From contig CAJNYU010002755.1 of assembly GCA_905331475.1 (NCBI GenBank), positions 189,468-253,467 on the forward strand: a stretch of DNA of 64,000 nucleotides, read 5' to 3'. This DNA is from Rotaria socialis (lineage: Eukaryota > Rotifera > Eurotatoria > Philodinida > Philodinidae). The translations under genes were made by a program, and so were the position numbers. Below, in pieces: positions 58,482 to 64,000 of this stretch (positions are counted from its first letter, which is position 1; each line of letters begins with the position of its first letter). A model generated the notes under the pieces. It was not told the DNA's origin, made no database searches, and worked only from the letters and a program-made list of their open reading frames with translations.

Positions 58482-60428
58482 TTAGGTTGGCTCAGTGAAA
58501 TCATAATTCGTTCGATTTTCACCCAAATTCGCCAACGTTTCACTTGGCAGCGTAAAAGGAAACACCGCATAAATATTGTTTTTATTGTAGACGCTGCTCA
58601 AATGCCGTGAGATTAACTTGCTTCCTATGAGAGTACCATAGTCAATTGTATCAATAGGTTGACTATCTTCCATGCCGAAAGTAGTCAGATTAAAATACGT
58701 TTCCTCTTTGGAATGAAATCGATCACCTCGAACGAGCGCTGTTGCATCAGACAAAATTGCTAATGAAGTTGTATAGCCTGGACAGAATCCACTTCCGTCA
58801 ACAGCAGGTTTCTTTCGTTCACAGAGAAGACCAGGATACAATTCCACATCATCAATCGTTTTATAGAGTTTAGCCAATTGTTCAATCAATTCTGGATTCA
58901 AATCTTTGAACGATTTATATTCTAGTAGATGAAGAAATTTTCGATATTCATTTAAAGTACAGACACCCATGCTTCGCGCATGCAAAATACCACTTATTTC
59001 AATATTCCGAAACAAAACAGGAGTATTCTGACCACCGAAAGCACCCGAAACATTCTTACAACCATCAATAAGTGCTCTTGCAAGATCTTTATCTTCGAAA
59101 CGTCCATCTTCACGACGAACGAGTTGAGAATTCTGCTTTTGATCTTCACTTAACTCTCCTAATTTTTTAAACATCGTTTTCATATCCATATTTTTCCAAT
59201 CGCCAAGAAGCTTTGAAAGTTTATGTTCAAGCCATATTTCATCCTCGACACTAGTTGCATGATGCCATCGATACAAAAAATTGAATTCAATTGAACATTG
59301 ATTTCCGGTTGCCATTGGTAGATCATTGCCACTGCCAATAGTTGAAAAATCTTGTCGAACATCCAAACTCCATGAATTTTCTACTCGATTGATTCCAAAT
59401 ATGACTCGTAAATAATCATGTATAATAATATTGAGATAAGTTCGTTCATTAATCAATCGTGCAGTTTGAAAGAGTGCTTCATCGCGTTGCTGATCTTTGA
59501 GAGAACTGAATCGATTATTTTCGTCAATCTTGAGAAGATGTTCTGCAAGATAATTGTGATTTCGACTAAAGAGAACAAGCAAAACTGTGACACCAGCAGG
59601 TTGAAGCCAAAATCGAGTATCCGCGAACTGATCTGGTTTGAGAAGGCCGTTCGTACCGGTTCGAATAGAATCTTGCATTGCTTTTGTCCAACCGTAGAGT
59701 GGACTCAAATCCAAATAGCTCGTTGTTGCATTGATACTTTTGTCGATTGGATCTGTATTAAATATGTCATGCGTGATAAGTGTTGCGAAATAGATAAAAT
59801 TGCTTGAGATGAGGGATTCACTTTTTTTGAATAGACCATCTTTGTCGGGACATCGTCTCAAGAGTTCGTCAAAAATTAGTCCTGGATCTGGAAGATCATT
59901 CGTTTGTGATCGTTTCGACCGATAATTCTGGACGTATTTTTGTCCGGATTTTCCAATGTCAGGAAATGCTAAATTATTGCCAGACCCATCAGCTGATCTC
60001 CATTGATAACCGACTTGGGTGAGGAAATTAGCAGGTGGATGCGAGAGTTGCTCCCATAAGCTACTAATGAAAATTTTACTCATGATAGCACTAAACTCAT
60101 TGTTTTTCGGCAAAGTATAAAGTATAACAATGATCTTTTCCATTTCTAAAAGATTATCATCGATTGGATTTCCGAGAATAATATTTGTCGTATATTCGCA
60201 TAAAGTAAGAGCGTCTGGTATAACATTGAATTTGAGCGCGTTTAAATCGGCAATTATACTGTGTTCGCCATTTTTAAATTTGTGAAGTTCGGATTTAATA
60301 ATATTGATGAATGCTAAGAGCTGGGATGAATGTTCGCTCCGATAGTGCTTTATGGTTGTTTTTTCTTGTGCTTTTTCATCAGACTCGAAGAATTGTTTAA
60401 CGGATTGTATCCAATTTTGTAGAGGCAT
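58482..60428 (-). CDS. animal-type heme peroxidase, fatty-acid dioxygenase (Ppo/LDS-like)
   Basis: Intronless, 648 aa. It has the order of motifs of the heme dioxygenase domain of fungal Ppo / linoleate diol synthases and cyclooxygenases: WRSADGSGNN (about 143-152), LPDPGLIFDELLRR, distal His220 in THDIF, SYLDLSPLYG (237-246), a Ca-site-like region, and YRWH (386-389) with the catalytic Tyr386 and proximal His389. In that family Tyr abstracts a hydrogen from linoleate to form a hydroperoxide. The C-terminal P450 domain of Ppo proteins is absent, as is the EGF/membrane part of animal COX. Start: ATG at 60428; the open frame upstream has no ATG. No signal peptide is seen. Closest wording is fungal, so horizontal acquisition is likely (inference). 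Confidence 0.88.
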   Translation of the reverse strand: MPLQNWIQSVKQFFESDEKAQEKTTIKHYRSEHSSQLLAFINIIKSELHKFKNGEHSIIADLNALKFNVIPDALTLCEYTTNIILGNPIDDNLLEMEKIIVILYTLPKNNEFSAIMSKIFISSLWEQLSHPPANFLTQVGYQWRSADGSGNNLAFPDIGKSGQKYVQNYRSKRSQTNDLPDPGLIFDELLRRCPDKDGLFKKSESLISSNFIYFATLITHDIFNTDPIDKSINATTSYLDLSPLYGWTKAMQDSIRTGTNGLLKPDQFADTRFWLQPAGVTVLLVLFSRNHNYLAEHLLKIDENNRFSSLKDQQRDEALFQTARLINERTYLNIIIHDYLRVIFGINRVENSWSLDVRQDFSTIGSGNDLPMATGNQCSIEFNFLYRWHHATSVEDEIWLEHKLSKLLGDWKNMDMKTMFKKLGELSEDQKQNSQLVRREDGRFEDKDLARALIDGCKNVSGAFGGQNTPVLFRNIEISGILHARSMGVCTLNEYRKFLHLLEYKSFKDLNPELIEQLAKLYKTIDDVELYPGLLCERKKPAVDGSGFCPGYTTSLAILSDATALVRGDRFHSKEETYFNLTTFGMEDSQPIDTIDYGTLIGSKLISRHLSSVYNKNNIYAVFPFTLPSETLANLGENRTNYDFTEPT

Positions 60429-60464
60429 TTCAAAAACAGCTCGAATAATAACGACTCTATGCAA

Positions 60465-61630
60465 CCTTTAAAAAAAAGCAAGTGCGTATTCAAATATAGA
60501 AATCAATTTATTGCTTTCATAGTTATAAGAGAACAGAAGGCGTCGCACTGAAAGAAAATCGATAGGAACAGATGTAAATAATGGAAGACAAACCGTAATC
60601 ATGTATGTGAGAGAAAACTTGGTGAGACAAACAAAACACATCGAAATTTTGACGATATTATTTTCATTCAAGATCTGAACCGACTAAATTGTTAGAGATT
60701 ACAGTATTAATTCATAAACTGAGTTTCCTGGAAATAGAATCTAGATGAGCTCTCAATTATTATACTCTCGTTCTTTTCTTGTTCCAATGACTTAATCATT
60801 CAATTTTTTTCTATAATATCTTGGAGCAAAATTCAATGAATTGTTAGAAAATGATAACAATATTGTTCGATCGGCTGACAGAAAGATCATATGGAATAAA
60901 ATTAGTTTGCTTGCTTGCACGTGGCAAGCCACGTGTTCAAATGTGTCTTCAAAGTTTATAAAATTTGACTAAAGTTAATCGGGATTCTGAAACTCAATTT
61001 TGTTTTGCTTTATCTGAGATATGTCTTTTGTTTTTCTGTGAGAATGATTTCTTATAGATTGTCAACAATCATTCGGTAATCAAATGAATTTCGTTTAGTA
61101 ATGGAGCTCATAAAAATTAATTTCAGATTTTTCGAGATGCTTGGTACTTACTTTATGGGACTTATCAATATCCACTGTTGGCAATGATCTCTTTAGTCCG
61201 GAAGTTCTCAACCGTTACCATCAAGGAGTAATATTCAAAAAATGAATATAAAATGAAAGTAGGAGTTTTGGCATTGTTTAATAAATAATATTCTCTTCTA
61301 AGTGAACGATCTCGAGAATGAAATAGAGAAAATTCTAGAGAAATCTATTATTCAATATTTTGTTTGCTAATTCTATTCGGCGCTCTGATGAACACGATTT
61401 TATCCATTGTGCACATAATTATCGTACTGCAATTTGTCTTATATTAAGATTCAAATACTTTCCAATCACATATAGACTGATAAAAATTCGATTTATGTCT
61501 ACCTCGTGTACTCTCTATTTCTGTTGGTTTAATCATTTTTAGTGAAATCACATAGATGATTTATTTAGTATAGTTTTCTTTGTTTCTTGTTCTTTTCCTT
61601 TCGAGCTTGTGTTTAGATAAGTCATTATAA
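60465..61630. other. intergenic
   Basis: AT-rich, with no gene. The 3' splice acceptor GTGTTTAG at 61615-61616 precedes the next gene's ATG by 14 nt. Confidence 0.45.
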
Positions 61631-63277
61631 ATGAATAGAAAACTTCGTTGCGGTCGTTTAATTCGAACAACTGATGGTATATTAAAAGAAGTTGAACTTA
61701 AACATGGTGGCGGCTCTCGTTTTTGCCCTTGGAATGATAAAGATATGGATTTTCAGACTGTTCATGGAATAGCTCTCAATCGGTTCGAATTGAGTAAAAT
61801 AACAAAAATAATCCGAAATTATTTTATATCTTTTTTTCCGGACATTATAGATGATCGTAAATATAAAACACAATTGTACGATTTTAACCAACGTGTATTA
61901 GATATTAATGCATATGAAAATTTTTCTCAATATATCGAACGATTTGGTTTAAATACCAATAGCACAATACTATATTTATGTACTATTGAAAGTTTAGGTT
62001 TGTTTCGTCCTATTCTACTCAATTTTATCGATTTGTTTTTGATTTTTAAAGCTCATAAAAATGAACCACCAACAAAAACCAAAGACACAATGGTAACAAC
62101 AATAACATCATCTGAACCTCATAAAACAGATGCAAACCAACAGCAAACACATAAGTACGAAATTTATTTTAATTTCTAAATAAAAATCGAATCACACGTT
62201 ATTTTGCTTTTAGAAGTTCACTTAGTAATTAATCGGTATCAATTAATCTATCTTTATGATATAATTTTATATTTAGAATTTGAATTTAAAAGATCTATCA
62301 ATAATTTAATAAAACACATTAACAGTTTAATGGAACAAAAAGGTCACGATCAAATATTAATAGAATTATTACAAAATATTTGTATAATAAAAGGTTACAT
62401 TTGGTCAACAATTGATAAATTACAAAAACAATTACGACGATCACATGAATTTATTCAATTAATGCAGAAACATGACATTTTACTATATACAAATAATGTA
62501 AAGAATGCTTGTGACAAATGTCAATCGATACAAGAATTACTTACATCGAACAAAAATAAATTTAATCGTATTCATATATTTTCACCGATTATGAACTTAT
62601 TTCCCGGCATTTTACGTAACTTAAAAGTATTTAAAAATAATTGCTTCAGTGGAATATCAATTATTTGAAAATTCCTTCTTAGATTCTACGTGACATATGG
62701 TTACAAAGCGTTGAACATAATAAAAACAAGTTCAGTAGATCTTCAATTACAAAAAAAAGTCAATAGAACGAGCTCAAGCATTGTCACCACCATTACAACA
62801 AACGAAAGAAAATTTTGATTTATTTAAAAATGTATGTTAAATATAATTATAGATTTATTTTATCATATACTTTTATTTAGATTTCAACATGTTTAAATGA
62901 TTTAGTAGACTTACTCAATTCTCGCGGTTCAACGATACTTCGAGAATCGATTCTTTCAGCGATTGTTGGTATTAAATATAAATCTATATGATGAACAATC
63001 ATTGAATGATGTTAAACGAAAAATCGTATCAATTGAAAATAAAATTAGTCAAATACTTGATGAACAAGGTGTTAATAATTTTAACATTGAATTAAATCAA
63101 CAAATTGAGGGATCATGCAGAAAAGCATTTAGAACAATTGAATTTCTATTAGTTATTCCTAATCGTTATCAAATGCAAGCACAGCAAACCAATCGATATA
63201 AATATTCGCGTTGGTCATCGCCTCCTCGTTTATTCAATGAAACTAGGCAATCGATACCACCTAAAAAACAAAAATGA
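61631..63277 (+). pseudogene. unknown gene, coding frame broken twice
   Basis: Exon 1 (61631 to about 62165, MNRKLRCGRLIRTTDGILKE...) joins in frame at an AA/GTACG donor to exon 2 (62215 to about 62628), which joins at TTAAAA/GTATTT to a third exon from 62684 (ILRDIWLQSVEHNKNKF). There, at an A8 run (62751-62758), the frame reaches TAG but continues as IERAQALSPPLQQTKENFDL if one base is added. A fourth exon from 62881 (ISTCLNDLVDLLNSRGST) meets a second shift near 62960, after which the frame NLYDEQSLNDVKRKIVSIEN runs to TGA at 63277 with a Lys/Pro-rich end. No family recognised; helix-rich, Lys/Asn-rich. It may be a decaying gene, or intact with two base-call errors. Confidence 0.5.
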
Positions 63278-64000
63278 TCCAATCTTTATTACAGTAATGA
63301 CCAATATCTAATTTTTTTAATTAGATACAGCTATTTCTGTTTCTACAAAATATTTATTTTGTTACTTGTGATTCTTTGTTAATATGAAAATGAAGCAAAT
63401 GATAAAAACTTCTTTGAAACATTTAATGATTTATTTTTATGATCGAGTCAGCATTGCTGATTTTCTAGCGTTCTTGTTAACAAGAAATATAAAACGAATA
63501 TTTTTGTGTAAATATTTGGTATATTATAACATAAGTCTGTACGGATATGTGCTTTATAATCGGGTATTCACTATTTCGTTACCATCGAAGTTTGTGCGAG
63601 AAAAAAAGGAAGCATAATCAATTTTGACTATTCGCTATTGTATTTAAATAATCTCTTGCTATTATTCAATTAATTACTGATATATTATTAGTTGCTTGTG
63701 TAGCTTCTTCTGTCAAATTAAAAAAACTATACCTATTAGTTGTAATTAATGAAATAAAAAAATGCAAAGCTTCATCGATATAAACTTATTTTGTTGGGTC
63801 TTCTATAATTTGAAGCAATACTAAAAACATAACGTTATTTTCGTGATTTTAAAACAATGAAAAAAGGATGTGTGTGGATCTGGCTTCGCAGCAGTCCTAT
63901 ATATCCTGTATTTCCTATATTTTAAAAATTTATCCTATAATAGACTATATTTTGAGCTTTTTTCCTATATTCCTATTTTTTTTTTGAAAAAATTGAAGAT
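63278..64000. other. gene-free right end
   Basis: AT-rich. At 63895-63985 the word TCCTATAT/TCCTATTT recurs about seven times with a spacing of 10-20 nt. A short G-rich tract GGATGTGTGTGGATCTGG lies at 63867-63884. No gene. Confidence 0.45.

Noticed and set aside
60429-60464. Upstream extension of the heme peroxidase ORF
   Set aside because: The extra codons begin with TTG, not ATG, so the first ATG at 60428 is preferred.
1-64000. CRISPR arrays, rRNA genes, bacterial operons
   Set aside because: No regularly spaced direct repeats or rRNA-like stretches were seen; gene structure is eukaryotic.

Overview
The window looks like nuclear DNA of a bdelloid rotifer. It is AT-rich. Conserved animal genes are cut by many short GT-AG introns (mostly 45-70 nt). 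Between and around them sit intronless genes of bacterial or fungal/protist character, an NHL-repeat gene, a remnant of the large bdelloid-type 7TM receptor families, small non-autonomous transposons, and scattered G-rich tracts resembling the TGTGGG telomere hexamer reported for bdelloids. The species cannot be fixed from the sequence alone.

Layout. 1-3.9 kb: a hairpin-rich repeat, a 7TM receptor pseudogene with two in-frame stops, and an 889-bp mariner-type MITE. 4.0-5.8 kb: an intronless bifunctional glutathionylspermidine synthetase/amidase, probably horizontally acquired. 5.8-9.9 kb: no gene recognised. 10-41 kb is an animal core: alanine aminotransferase (-), IQCE (+), a Pax2/5/8-type gene (-), rootletin/CROCC (-, 13.5 kb), GTPBP4/NOG1 (+) and uracil-DNA glycosylase UNG (+). 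Spacing is tight in places: a 307-bp divergent gap between ALT and IQCE, 77 bp between the convergent stops of IQCE and Pax, and 126 bp between GTPBP4 and UNG. For ALT, IQCE, Pax, GTPBP4 and UNG I assembled exon chains that keep frame throughout.

41-64 kb is an accessory region: a glycosyltransferase-like ORF, an orphan ORF, a CCGG-rich MITE, a near-perfect palindromic TTAA element, three nested inverted-repeat elements at 47.5-49.7 kb, a secreted two-domain Ly6/three-finger protein, an intronless U-box plus tyrosine-kinase-like fusion, a six-bladed NHL protein, an intronless heme peroxidase resembling fungal fatty-acid dioxygenases, and an unknown gene with two frameshifts.

Themes. IQCE and rootletin are both ciliary-base proteins and lie about 5 kb apart, separated by the Pax gene. 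Gss (thiol-polyamine metabolism) and the heme dioxygenase (oxylipin-type chemistry) are typical of metabolic genes that bdelloids are known to have acquired. Several genes have a 3' splice acceptor 14-15 nt upstream of the ATG with no matching upstream coding exon, which fits spliced-leader trans-splicing, known in bdelloids. The GTPBP4-UNG pair looks like a two-gene operon.
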